From G963666535 sp963666535 (GTDB taxonomy: Bacteria > Bacillota > Clostridia > Oscillospirales > Oscillospiraceae): DNA of 64,000 nt. Both the position numbers and the translations under genes were made by a program. Of this stretch, positions 30,580-37,525 are shown piece by piece; the stretch's first letter is position 1; each line of letters opens with the position of its first letter. The notes beneath the pieces are model-generated. The model was given only the letters and a program-made list of their open reading frames with translations. It was not told the DNA's origin and ran no database searches. The DNA lies in assembly GCA_963666535.1 (NCBI GenBank), contig OY762913.1:558001-622000 (forward strand), given 5' to 3'.

Positions 30580-30855
30580 TATAATAATGTCCACTGAACA
30601 AATGCGATTTTCGGATCGCATTTGCCAAAACGGCAGTTTCTGTCTTTTGGACGGCAAAACAGCTCCGTTTTGGCGCTTCAAATACAAGGATGACTGTCTG
30701 TTTGGATTTGCAGACGCGCGCAGCAAATCCAAAGTACAAGGGGTTTGCTGAAATCAGCCAAAACCCTTGTACACGGACAAAACTAAAACAGCCTGGTTGA
30801 TATGATTAAGCTTTTGTTTTGTGCAGCAGATATGCGCATAGGGGCCCGTTGTGCC
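30580..30855 (+). repeat. Long hairpin repeat, copy A2 (fullest copy, preceded by an extended -10 box)
   Basis: Opens with TGCTATAAT (extended -10) directly joined to AATGTCCACTGAACAAATGC. Consecutive hairpins follow: AAATGCGAT/ATCGCATTT; CCAAAA.../...TTTTGG; GGCAAAAC/GTTTTGGC; GTCTG/CAGAC; and AGGGGTTTGCTGAAATCAGCCAAAACCC-type. A terminal stem ACAAAACTAAAA/TTTTGTTTTGT comes last. The tail GCAGATATGCGCATAGGGGC recurs at 34004-34030. No convincing protein is encoded. A transcript starting near 30592 would be a non-coding structured RNA. Confidence 0.7.
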
Positions 30856-30888
30856 CTACCCACTGACAAGATCGCGTGAGGTGTAAAA

Positions 30889-31575
30889 ATGAGTCAGACT
30901 CCTCCTATGAAAATCATTGCCAAGCTCCGCACGGACTTTCCCACCAAGTTCGGAATTCCGCGCCAAAGCGGCTTGGTGAATCAGCTGAAGGCTATGGTTG
31001 TCTTTGAGCCGGAATACCGCAATCCGGATGCGCTGCGCGGACTGGACGGATTCTCGCATATCTGGCTTATCTGGGAATTTTCCGAAGCCGTTCGGGATAC
31101 GTGGTCCCCAACCGTGCGTCCCCCGCGCCTTGGAGGAAACGCGCGCCTTGGGGTATTCGCCACCCGCTCGCCCTTTCGCCCCAATGCCATTGGCCTTTCC
31201 TCTTTGAAGCTTGACGGCATCGAGGTGCGTCCTGACCTGGGGCCCGTCCTGCATGTTTCGGGTGCCGATTTGATGGACAATACGCCGATTTATGACATCA
31301 AACCCTATCTTCCATATGCGGACAGTCACCCGGAAGCGACCGGCGGGTTTGCCCCGGCCAAGGATGAACCGGTGAAAGTGGAGATCCCGGAGCGCTGGCT
31401 TTGTCTGGTTCCTCCGCAACGGCAGGAAGCACTCAGGGGTGTACTGGCGCAAGACCCAAGACCCTCATATCAGGATGATCCCAAACGGATTTACGGCTTC
31501 CAATTTGGGGGATTTGACATTCGATTTACCGTGCAGGACGCTGTGCTGTCCGTTTGCGAGATTGTTCCCCTGTGA
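30889..31575 (+). CDS. trmO: tRNA (t6A37-N6)-methyltransferase TrmO
   Basis: 228-residue SAM-dependent enzyme that methylates t6A37 of tRNA-Thr. The TrmO/YaeB fold is recognised from FPTKFGIPRQSGLV at the N-terminus, LDGFSHIWLIWEFSE near 60, and FATRSPFRPNAIGLSSLKLDG near 100. DIKPYLPYADSHPEA and the C-terminal RIYGFQFGGFDIRFTV complete it. The start ATG at 30889 is preceded by a weak GTGAGGTG site. Only about 30 bases separate it from the end of repeat A2, so A2 probably contributes its leader. Confidence 0.93.
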   Translation: MSQTPPMKIIAKLRTDFPTKFGIPRQSGLVNQLKAMVVFEPEYRNPDALRGLDGFSHIWLIWEFSEAVRDTWSPTVRPPRLGGNARLGVFATRSPFRPNAIGLSSLKLDGIEVRPDLGPVLHVSGADLMDNTPIYDIKPYLPYADSHPEATGGFAPAKDEPVKVEIPERWLCLVPPQRQEALRGVLAQDPRPSYQDDPKRIYGFQFGGFDIRFTVQDAVLSVCEIVPL

Positions 31576-31664
31576 ACAAATCGATTTTTGCCGCAATGAG
31601 GACAGTGTTTCGGTGGACCAAACAATAGGGCAAATAGTTAGAAATAATGGAACGGAGAATAGGG

Positions 31665-32045
31665 ATGGGCTTTTGGATTTTTATGACGGGCATAAATTTG
31701 CTGATTCCTCTCATTATGGTCGGATTTGGAACGTACTTTTTTAAAAACGTCCCGAAAAAAATTAACCATATATTCGGATATCGAACAACAATGTCCATGA
31801 AGAATCGGGATACCTGGGAATTTGCGCACCACTATTGCGGCAGGATATGGCGTATGGTTGGATGGATGCTGCTGCCCGTTTCCATTCTTGCGATGCTGGT
31901 TGTGCTGGGAAAAGATGTGGATACGGTTGGCCTGTTTGGCGGCATCGTCTGCGTCGTACAGGCAGGGATCTTAATCCTGTCTATCTTCCCTACAGAACGG
32001 GCCCTGAAGCAGACGTTTGAGGAATCCGGAAGGCGACGGGAATAA
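31665..32045 (+). CDS. SdpI-family membrane protein
   Basis: 126 residues (132 if the ATG at 31647 is used, but GGAGA lies between the two and favours 31665). Three hydrophobic helices at residues 3-24, 65-85 and 90-112. The cytoplasmic motif PKKINHIFGYRTTMSMKNRDTWEFAH is the SdpI C-terminal family signature (GYRT..S..N...W). SdpI proper is an immunity protein to the SdpC toxin in Bacillus. Here no sdpC-like gene is nearby, and most family members have no assigned role. Confidence 0.85.
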   Translation: MGFWIFMTGINLLIPLIMVGFGTYFFKNVPKKINHIFGYRTTMSMKNRDTWEFAHHYCGRIWRMVGWMLLPVSILAMLVVLGKDVDTVGLFGGIVCVVQAGILILSIFPTERALKQTFEESGRRRE

Positions 32046-32092
32046 CGGAATCCGGCCAGAAAATGGGAGGCGAACCGGTGCTAATGTTTGTG

Positions 32093-32122
32093 TTGACAAA
32101 CTTTACCAGTCTCGCATATAAT
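32093..32122 (+). promoter_or_regulatory. Promoter of the riboswitch-controlled CDF gene
   Basis: TTGACA (32093-32098), an 18-base spacer, TATAAT (32117-32122). Drives a leader of about 260 bases carrying the NiCo riboswitch. Confidence 0.85.
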
Positions 32123-32179
32123 GCAACGTGAACTCTTTGCACTGCATGACATCCGGTTGTGGATGGGCGATCAACAGTA

Positions 32180-32279
32180 CAAACTGAGCAGGCGATGTAC
32201 CTTTCCCAGAAAGGGCATGGGGCCGGGCCACTGAATGGGTGGCAGCAGATGATGATGGAAGCACATCTGTGGGACAGTA
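32180..32279 (+). ncRNA. NiCo (czcD) riboswitch aptamer
   Basis: Conserved NiCo riboswitch elements are present in order: AAACTGAGCAGGCGATG, GGGCATGGGGCCGGGC, GGCAGCAGATGATG and CACATCTGTGGGACAGT. By memory this closely matches the published NiCo aptamer, where the repeated GCAGG/GGGACAG junctions bind Co2+ or Ni2+. It lies between a strong promoter and a cation diffusion facilitator gene, its usual partner. Confidence 0.9.
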
Positions 32280-32303
32280 ATCTGTTCCATAGGTGTGCTT
32301 TTT
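32260..32303 (+). terminator. Riboswitch expression-platform terminator
   Basis: 32260-32277 (AGCACATCTGTGGGACAG) pairs along 18 positions with 32282-32299 (three G-U pairs) around a 4-base loop, then TTTTT. The left arm is the 3' part of the aptamer, so metal binding should block the terminator and allow read-through: an 'on' switch for Ni/Co. Confidence 0.88.
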
Positions 32304-32388
32304 GCACCCAGTGGGGCAGTGGCTGAACAGAATGAAGTGTCATAGAGCTATCAAACGAAGGCCTAATGCCAAAACGGAGGTAACTTTT

Positions 32389-33303
32389 ATGAAAAATCTA
32401 ACCAATGAGCAAATCGCCATGCGAGTGTCATGGGCCACCATTGCGGGCAACGTTTTCCTGGCTGCATTCAAGTTGTTTGCCGGTGTTTTCGGGCATTCCG
32501 GCGCTATGATTTCTGACGCCGTCCACTCTATGTCCGATGTGCTCAGCACCTTTGTGGTGATTGCCGGGGTGAAGCTTGCCGGTAAGCAATCGGACAAGGA
32601 ACATCCTTACGGCCACGAGCGGCTGGAATGCGTGGCAGCCCTGATCCTTTCCATGATGCTGGCGGCTACCGGATTGGGAATTGGCTGGGCGGGGATGCAG
32701 AAGGTGATCGCCGGTCATTACGAAACACTTGCCATACCCGGTGCGCTGGCACTGGTGGCGGCAATTGTCTCGATTGTCAGCAAAGAGGCCATGTACTGGT
32801 ATACCCGCGCCGCGGGGAAAAAGATTCATTCCGGCGCCCTGATGGCGGATGCCTGGCATCACCGCTCCGACGCGCTGTCTTCCATCGGCAGCTTGATTGG
32901 CATTTTGGGTGCGAGGCTGGGGCTTCCGGTGCTTGACCCAATTGCCAGCGTGGTGATCTGCCTGTTTATCTTAAAGGTTGCGTTGGATATCTTTCAAGAC
33001 GCAATCTCCAAGATGACAGACCATGCCTGTGACAATGAAACGGTGACGGCCATGGAGGGATGCATTACCGAGCAGGTTGGTGTGCTGGCGGTTGACAAAC
33101 TCAACACCAGGCTGTTTGGCGACAAGGTCTATGTAGATGTGGAGATCTGCGCGGATGGGGGCATCCCCCTGAGTCAGGCTCACGGCATTGCCCAGCGGGT
33201 ACATGACGCGGTAGAGGGGAAGTTCCCCCAGGTGAAGCACTGCATGGTCCATGTGAACCCCGACGAAGAGATTGAGGGGGAAACGGATGTGATGTACCTG
33301 TGA
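32389..33303 (+). CDS. Cation diffusion facilitator (Co/Ni/Zn exporter)
   Basis: 304-residue efflux protein exchanging divalent metal for protons. Six membrane helices in residues 15-215. The metal-site motifs are DAVHSMSDVLS in helix 2 and ADAWHHRSDALSS in helix 5, and HPYGHERLE follows helix 2. A C-terminal cytoplasmic domain (residues 220-304) ends with HCMVHVNPDEE. The ATG at 32389 follows AACGGAGGTAACTTTT. The NiCo riboswitch upstream points to Co2+ and Ni2+ as physiological substrates. Confidence 0.95.
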   Translation: MKNLTNEQIAMRVSWATIAGNVFLAAFKLFAGVFGHSGAMISDAVHSMSDVLSTFVVIAGVKLAGKQSDKEHPYGHERLECVAALILSMMLAATGLGIGWAGMQKVIAGHYETLAIPGALALVAAIVSIVSKEAMYWYTRAAGKKIHSGALMADAWHHRSDALSSIGSLIGILGARLGLPVLDPIASVVICLFILKVALDIFQDAISKMTDHACDNETVTAMEGCITEQVGVLAVDKLNTRLFGDKVYVDVEICADGGIPLSQAHGIAQRVHDAVEGKFPQVKHCMVHVNPDEEIEGETDVMYL

Positions 33304-33444
33304 ATGATCGGTGCAAGTTGGCCAAGGGCGGAGAAAAATGCTCACAGGGAAAAACAACACGCGCTGGACGGTGAGCATCCGGCGCGACACATAATACTCA
33401 TTTGAATGCATACAATAAGCTGAAACGGTTTGGGGGTATGCACG

Positions 33445-33909
33445 GTGATCAAATGGAAAAGTCTCATAGTAAGTCTGCTCATCAGCCTTGGCACCGGGGG
33501 CTTAGCGGGATTTTTGACGCGGAACGCCATGGAGGCGTATGGGGCGTTAAAACAACCGGCGCTGGCGCCACCGCCTGTTTTATTCCCCATCGTATGGACG
33601 ATCCTGTATGTTCTCATGGGTATTTCGGCCTATTTGATTTTCCAATCTGACGCTCCGGGGCGCAAGCGGGCACTGGTGGTCTATGGGCTGCAGCTGTTCG
33701 TCAACTTCCTGTGGCCGGTGCTGTTTTTCAATGGGCAGTGGTATTTGCTTTCCTTCCTGTGGCTGATGCTGCTGTGGGTTTTGATTTTGGTGATGATCCG
33801 GCAGTTTTATCGTATTTCCCCACCCGCCGCCTGGCTCCAGCTGCCCTATTTCCTTTGGGTGACGTTTGCGGCCTATCTAAACTGCGCCATTTGGCTGCTG
33901 AATCGATAA
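33445..33909 (+). CDS. tspO: TspO/MBR-family membrane protein
   Basis: 154 residues from GTG at 33445 (MIKWKSLIVSLL). An alternative TTG at 33430 would add five residues, and no ATG is available. Five membrane helices are visible. Family motifs are the helix 1 run SLGTGGLAGFLTRNAM, the loop LKQPALAPPPVLFPIVWTILY and helix 3-4 residues QLFVNFLWPVLFF. TspO proteins bind porphyrins and related tetrapyrroles and may take part in stress control. Ligand here unknown. It is followed by its own terminator. Confidence 0.9.
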   Translation: MIKWKSLIVSLLISLGTGGLAGFLTRNAMEAYGALKQPALAPPPVLFPIVWTILYVLMGISAYLIFQSDAPGRKRALVVYGLQLFVNFLWPVLFFNGQWYLLSFLWLMLLWVLILVMIRQFYRISPPAAWLQLPYFLWVTFAAYLNCAIWLLNR

Positions 33910-33934
33910 GAAATCAGTACAAACTGCGGAATTT

Positions 33935-33984
33935 AAAAGCAGAAAGAAGTCTGTCACCCCGGATAGATTTCTTTCTGCTTTTTA
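33935..33984 (+). terminator. Terminator of tspO
   Basis: AAAAGCAGAAAGAA...TTCTTTCTGCTTTTT stem with a long loop. The T tract runs directly into the palindrome B1. Confidence 0.75.
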
Positions 33985-33987
33985 TGA

Positions 33988-34015
33988 TATAATAACTGCA
34001 AAAGCAGTTATTATA
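33988..34015 (+). repeat. Short promoter palindrome, copy B1
   Basis: Perfect 12-bp dyad TATAATAACTGC-AAAA-GCAGTTATTATA. The left arm contains TATAAT preceded by TG (extended -10). The following TATGCGCATGGGGGCACTTTG block matches the tail of long copy A2 (TATGCGCATAGGGGCCCGTTG). Confidence 0.75.
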
Positions 34016-34161
34016 TGCGCATGGGGGCACTTTGTGCCACTGTGCTGGAATTTTAGCCACGGCATGGGACGCACCGGCAGCGGTCAATGGAATGCTGCAG
34101 GACTTTTTCCCTGCCGATCTTCGTTATCCCTAAAAAAATAGTTCTAAAACCGAAAAAATAG

Positions 34162-34192
34162 TTGACTTTCCCCTTTGTGGAAGGTGTAGAGT
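34162..34192 (+). promoter_or_regulatory. MerR-type promoter with 19-base spacer
   Basis: TTGACT (34162-34167), a 19-base spacer TTCCCCTTTGTGGAAGGTG, TAGAGT (34187-34192). The long spacer with an imperfect dyad is the arrangement controlled by MerR activators, so the merR gene downstream is probably autoregulated. Confidence 0.75.
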
Positions 34193-34214
34193 ACGGCTAT
34201 GGAGGCGATGTGCG

Positions 34215-34859
34215 ATGAAAATCAACGAGGTGGAAACCTTGGTGGGAATCACAAAAAAGAATATTCGCTTCTATGAGAAGGAAGGCTTGCTGGCGCCCGG
34301 GCGGGACAGCGGCAACGGATACCGCAACTACGACGAGAAAGATGTTGCCGCCCTGAAGCAGGTAAAGCTTCTGCGTAAATTGGGCGTTCCGCTGGAAGAG
34401 ATCCGCCGCATGCAGGGGGGTACTCTTACGGTCAGCGACGGCATGGCAAGGCACCGCATCCTGTTGGAGCGGGAGCGCCGGAGTATGGAGCAGGCAGCCG
34501 TCCTGTGCGGAGAACTGAAGGAGTGCGGGGAGACCTTTGCCGCGTTGGACGCAGACCGGTATTTGGCCCGCATGGAAGTGATGGAAGAGGAGGGAACAAA
34601 CTTTATGAACAAACAAGAAGGCGACGTGCGCCGGAAGAAGTATGTGGGCGCAGCCATAGCTGCCATTGTCATGATGGTATTTATGGCGGCCATGATCTGG
34701 CTGTTTGCCTGGGCGCAGGCCGAGGAGCCCATGCCGCTGCCGCTGCTGGGATTCTTAATGCTGATTCCAGGGGCCATGATTGTTGGAACCATTCTGGCGT
34801 TGGCACAAAGAGTGAAAGAAATTAAAGGAGGAGAAGAAGATGCAGCTCGTCAATATTGA
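34215..34859 (+). CDS. MerR-family regulator with C-terminal membrane helices
   Basis: 214 residues. The N-terminal MerR DNA-binding domain is complete (KINEVETLVGITKKNIRFYE, GNGYRNYDEKDVAALKQV). A coiled-coil dimerisation helix spans residues 75-115. Unlike most MerR proteins no cysteine metal site or drug-binding domain follows. Instead there are two membrane helices (AAIAAIVMMVFMAAMIWLF near 155-173 and LLGFLMLIPGAMIVGTILAL near 180-199). It would act from the membrane. The stop overlaps the ybjQ-like gene by 20 bases. The ATG at 34215 is used; an out-of-frame ATG at 34208 lies nearer GGAGG. Confidence 0.88.
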   Translation: MKINEVETLVGITKKNIRFYEKEGLLAPGRDSGNGYRNYDEKDVAALKQVKLLRKLGVPLEEIRRMQGGTLTVSDGMARHRILLERERRSMEQAAVLCGELKECGETFAALDADRYLARMEVMEEEGTNFMNKQEGDVRRKKYVGAAIAAIVMMVFMAAMIWLFAWAQAEEPMPLPLLGFLMLIPGAMIVGTILALAQRVKEIKGGEEDAARQY

Positions 34860-35151
34860 TTATATCCCCGGAAAAGAATTTGAGGTACTGGGTATCGCCA
34901 AAGGCTCGGTGGTACAGAGCAAAAATATTGGGAAGGACTTTATGGCCGGCATGAAGACACTGGTGGGCGGAGAGCTGACCGGCTACACGGAAATGCTGAA
35001 CGAGGCCCGACAAATTGCCGTGAAGCGCATGGTGGACGAGGCGGAGGCGCTGGGCGCTGATGCCGTGGTCAATATGCGCTATTCCTCGTCCTCTGTGATG
35101 CAGGGCGCGGCCGAGGTCATCGCCTACGGCACGGCGGTAAAGTTCAAATAA
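34840..35151 (+). CDS. YbjQ-family putative heavy-metal-binding protein
   Basis: 103 residues, standard family length (DUF74). Motifs are FEVLGIAKGSVVQSKNIGKD near the N-terminus, LTGYTEMLNEARQIAVKRMV in the middle and EALGADAVVNMRYSSSSVM near the end. The fold is a pentameric beta protein. A role in metal binding has been proposed but is unproven. It overlaps merR and its ATG follows GGAGGAGAAG within that gene, so the two are translation-coupled and may act together. Confidence 0.9.
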   Translation: MQLVNIDYIPGKEFEVLGIAKGSVVQSKNIGKDFMAGMKTLVGGELTGYTEMLNEARQIAVKRMVDEAEALGADAVVNMRYSSSSVMQGAAEVIAYGTAVKFK

Positions 35152-35170
35152 CCGGCCCTGGAACATAGCG

Positions 35171-35393
35171 TAATGTCCACTGAACAAATGCGATTTTCGT
35201 ATCGCATTTGCCAAAAGGACAGTTTCTGTCCTTTTGGGCAGCAAAACAGCTCCGTTTTGCCGCTTCAGATACATTGATAACTGTCTGTTTGGATTTGCAG
35301 ACGCACGCTGCACATGAACAAAACAAAAACAGCTTGGAAGCATTGATATAATTAAGTTTTTGTTTTGTTCAGCAGATATTAGCGTAACGATGT
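35171..35393 (+). repeat. Long hairpin repeat, copy A3
   Basis: Very similar to A2 from AATGTCCACTGAACAAATGC onward. The same hairpin chain is present: AAATGCGAT/ATCGCATTT, perfect CCAAAAGGACA/TGTCCTTTTGG, GCAAAAC/GTTTTGC, GTCTG/CAGAC. It lacks the AGGGGTTTGCTGAAATCAGC module of A2 and A4. The terminal stem is perfect: GAACAAAACAAAAAC/GTTTTTGTTTTGTTC. Starts 20 bases after the ybjQ-like stop codon. Confidence 0.7.
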
Positions 35394-35422
35394 CTTTTCC
35401 TCCATGGGAGGCAACGACAATA

Positions 35423-35465
35423 AAAGCGGCCCGGCAGCACCAGAATGGTGCTGCCGGGCCGCTTT
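35423..35465. terminator. Strong bidirectional terminator
   Basis: Perfect 19-bp stem AAAGCGGCCCGGCAGCACC/GGTGCTGCCGGGCCGCTTT with a GAAT-type loop, A-rich before and T-rich after. Serves the convergent merR-ybjQ and lipoprotein transcripts. Confidence 0.9.
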
Positions 35466-35526
35466 CTATGTCTCCCAAAAATGTTCAGGCGGGGATTGGG
35501 GGGGAAAGTCGGTGGAAAGGGAATCG

Positions 35527-36702
35527 TCATTCGCCGTCGGCCGTCCTGACCGTATTTAGAAAAACCACCAGGGTTTCGCCGCCCAAGTCCAGGGAAGCAT
35601 AAATAGAGGTGCCCTTTTTTACCTGTCCTCCCGAGGGCCAGAAGGTCCACGCCTGACCTCCCACTTCCTCTACCTCCTCCAAGGAGGAGAGGCGTTCCTC
35701 CGTTCCGGCGGCAGTGTAGTACTGGGAGGAGGAGGGGGCGCCATAGAGTTCCGTTAAGTAGTCCACGGCCTTCCGGTAGACGGCAAATCCGTCTTGTGTA
35801 TGACTAGGGTTAAGGCGGTAAAAGCCAACGCTTAAGTTTCCATCCTCGTCAAATTGAAAGTAGGCGTTGGCCCCCAGGCCGGCGAAAGAGGAAACCACCT
35901 TTACCAGCTGCCATCCGACCGTCCCCTCCTGCTGCATCACCGTTTCCATGGAGTCCCCAAACAGGCTGTGTTCAAATCCGGCCACGTCGGGGTCCAGTCC
36001 CGGGGCGATTTCCAGGGTGACTTCCGGGTCGGCCTCCCCCGTTTCCTCGGGCATCGTAACGGCGGGAACTGTTTCGGTTTCCGCGGGCGTGGCTTCGCCG
36101 TCGGCCGTCCTGACCGTATTCAGAAAAACCACCAGCACTTCGCCGCCCAGGTCCAGGGTGGCGTAGACAGCGGAATCCTTTTTGTCTACCCCGGGCGTCC
36201 AAAAGGTACACGCCTGACCTCCCGCTTCCTCTACCTCCTCCAGGGAGGAAAGGGGTGCCTCCGGCCCGGCGGCAGTGTAGTACTGGGCGGAAGAGGGGGC
36301 GCCGTAGAGCTCCGTTAAGTAGTCCACGGCCTTCCGGTAGACGGCAAATTCGTCTTGTGTGTGACTAGGGTTAAGCCGGTAAAAGCCAACGCTTAAGTTT
36401 CCATCCTCGTCAAATTGAAAGTAGGCGTTGGCCCCCAGGCCGGCGAAGGAGGAAACCACCTTGACCAGCTGCCATCCGACCGCCCCCTCCTGCTGCATCA
36501 CCGTTTCCATGGAGTCCCCAAACAGGCTGTGTTCAAATCCGGCCACATCGGGGTCCAGTCCCGGGGCGGTCTCCAGAGTTTCTGTCGGGGAGGCTTCGTC
36601 CGCTTCCGCGGGGGGCGCGCTGCTCTGCGGGGCTTGGCACCCGGCCAGCAGCAAAAGCAGAGACAGGAGACAAGCGGATGCCGATAAAAGTGGTTTTCTC
36701 AT
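35527..36702 (-). CDS. Lipoprotein with two nearly identical tandem domains
   Basis: 391-residue surface lipoprotein: MRKPLLSASACLLSLLLLLAGC ends in the lipobox Cys (residue 22), followed by a Ser/Pro/Glu-rich linker. Residues about 46-203 and 233-391 are two copies of one domain (LDPDVAGFEHSLFGDSMETV, YFQFDEDGNLSVGFY, LVVFLNTVRTADGE). The DNA repeats with a 561-base (187-codon) offset and few differences, so the duplication is recent. Copy 1 continues through a linker (EATPAETETV) where copy 2 stops. No homologous family recognised; function unknown. Confidence 0.85.
   Translation of the reverse strand: MRKPLLSASACLLSLLLLLAGCQAPQSSAPPAEADEASPTETLETAPGLDPDVAGFEHSLFGDSMETVMQQEGAVGWQLVKVVSSFAGLGANAYFQFDEDGNLSVGFYRLNPSHTQDEFAVYRKAVDYLTELYGAPSSAQYYTAAGPEAPLSSLEEVEEAGGQACTFWTPGVDKKDSAVYATLDLGGEVLVVFLNTVRTADGEATPAETETVPAVTMPEETGEADPEVTLEIAPGLDPDVAGFEHSLFGDSMETVMQQEGTVGWQLVKVVSSFAGLGANAYFQFDEDGNLSVGFYRLNPSHTQDGFAVYRKAVDYLTELYGAPSSSQYYTAAGTEERLSSLEEVEEVGGQAWTFWPSGGQVKKGTSIYASLDLGGETLVVFLNTVRTADGE
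35540..36580. repeat. Direct repeat of about 480 bases inside the lipoprotein gene
   Basis: For example CGTTTCCATGGAGTCCCCAA occurs at 35941 and again at 36502, a 561-base period. The match runs for nearly a whole domain on each side. Confidence 0.92.
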
Positions 36703-36746
36703 ACAAAATGCCCCTTCAGTCAGGAATGAGGTTAGCTGCTGGGAAT

Positions 36747-37352
36747 TTAGTTTGAAATGGTGTACATATTATAGGAAATGGTTGCGGATTCCGTCTTGGT
36801 GGGATCATCCATGTTGTTGACCGTCATGGAATAAGAAGGAATTGTGACACTGTAGGTACCCACGCCGTAATACTTGTTGGGGTAGGTCAGCTGCAACTGG
36901 GTAGGCACAGTGGAGCCATTGGTTTTGGCAACCCATATGGAAGTTCCATCGCCATAATCCAGCGTGGCGGCAAAATATTTGATCGCGTTATAGGGAACAA
37001 ATGCATCCAATCTTGGTGTATAGGTACGGGGTATGCCGGAAACCGGCGTCATGGAGAGGCTGACTGAAATCACGACATTTGCACAAGGCATTGTTTCGGC
37101 AGCCGCCCAAATTTGAGTGCCATCTTCTTTTGCGCCAGCTTGGTAATAGTAGATGGTTTGGTCTACAACATTCGCATTTGCGCCAGCAGTCAGCGCATCT
37201 GATCCAATATTGAACTTGAATGTATAGGGGGTTGTTTCTACGCGGATGATCTCAATACCAATGCTTGCAGTTGGCCACCTCATGTCAGTGGTGAAAGTGA
37301 TTTGGCAAAGAGTCATGAGGGGAACGAGTAAAAGCGCAAAAAGTTTTGTCAT
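36747..37352 (-). CDS. Secreted protein of unknown function
   Basis: 201 residues with a short signal peptide (MTKLFALLLVPLMTLCQITF). The mature part is beta-strand rich with many Thr, Ser and Tyr (TYSVTIPSYSMTVNN, YTPRLDAFVPYNAIKYF), like an extracellular beta-sandwich. I do not recognise the family. The ATG follows AAGGAGGTATACTGATC. It lies 30 bases after a small cysteine-containing reading frame and upstream of the duplicated lipoprotein, all on the minus strand. Confidence 0.7.
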   Translation of the reverse strand: MTKLFALLLVPLMTLCQITFTTDMRWPTASIGIEIIRVETTPYTFKFNIGSDALTAGANANVVDQTIYYYQAGAKEDGTQIWAAAETMPCANVVISVSLSMTPVSGIPRTYTPRLDAFVPYNAIKYFAATLDYGDGTSIWVAKTNGSTVPTQLQLTYPNKYYGVGTYSVTIPSYSMTVNNMDDPTKTESATISYNMYTISN

Positions 37353-37381
37353 GATCAGTATACCTCCTTATCAAACAGAAA

Positions 37382-37525
37382 TCAATCAGTCGGTCGGTGT
37401 CCTTGGTATGTTCCGTTAAAATACATTCCATCACAATACCCCGGCTGGATGAACCCGACCAACCGGCACGGATTCAAATCAGGGTTTATGCAAGAATGGA
37501 GAGCCTGTTGAAAGGGACAGTACAT
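37382..37525 (-). CDS. Possible 47-residue cysteine-containing small protein
   Basis: Reading frame MYCPFQQALHSCINPDLN... with four Cys in 47 residues, opened by a near-perfect AAAGGAGGCCTT site before the ATG at 37525. It ends 30 bases before the next gene's start, whose own binding site follows its stop. A longer in-frame extension upstream exists but has no binding site. No homologue recognised. The case rests on the strong start signal and operon-like spacing. It could also be a leader peptide. Confidence 0.5.
   Translation of the reverse strand: MYCPFQQALHSCINPDLNPCRLVGFIQPGYCDGMYFNGTYQGHRPTD

Noticed and set aside
30512..30751. Overlapping frames of 75 residues on both strands within repeat A2
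   Set aside because: Similar frames occur in copies A1 and A3, but they follow the repeat's hairpins, differ in length and start context, and show stops and frame changes. They are by-products of the repeat, not proteins.
30588..35393. CRISPR array
   Set aside because: The repeats at 30586 and 35172 are thousands of bases apart and no regularly spaced short repeats or cas genes are present anywhere in the window.
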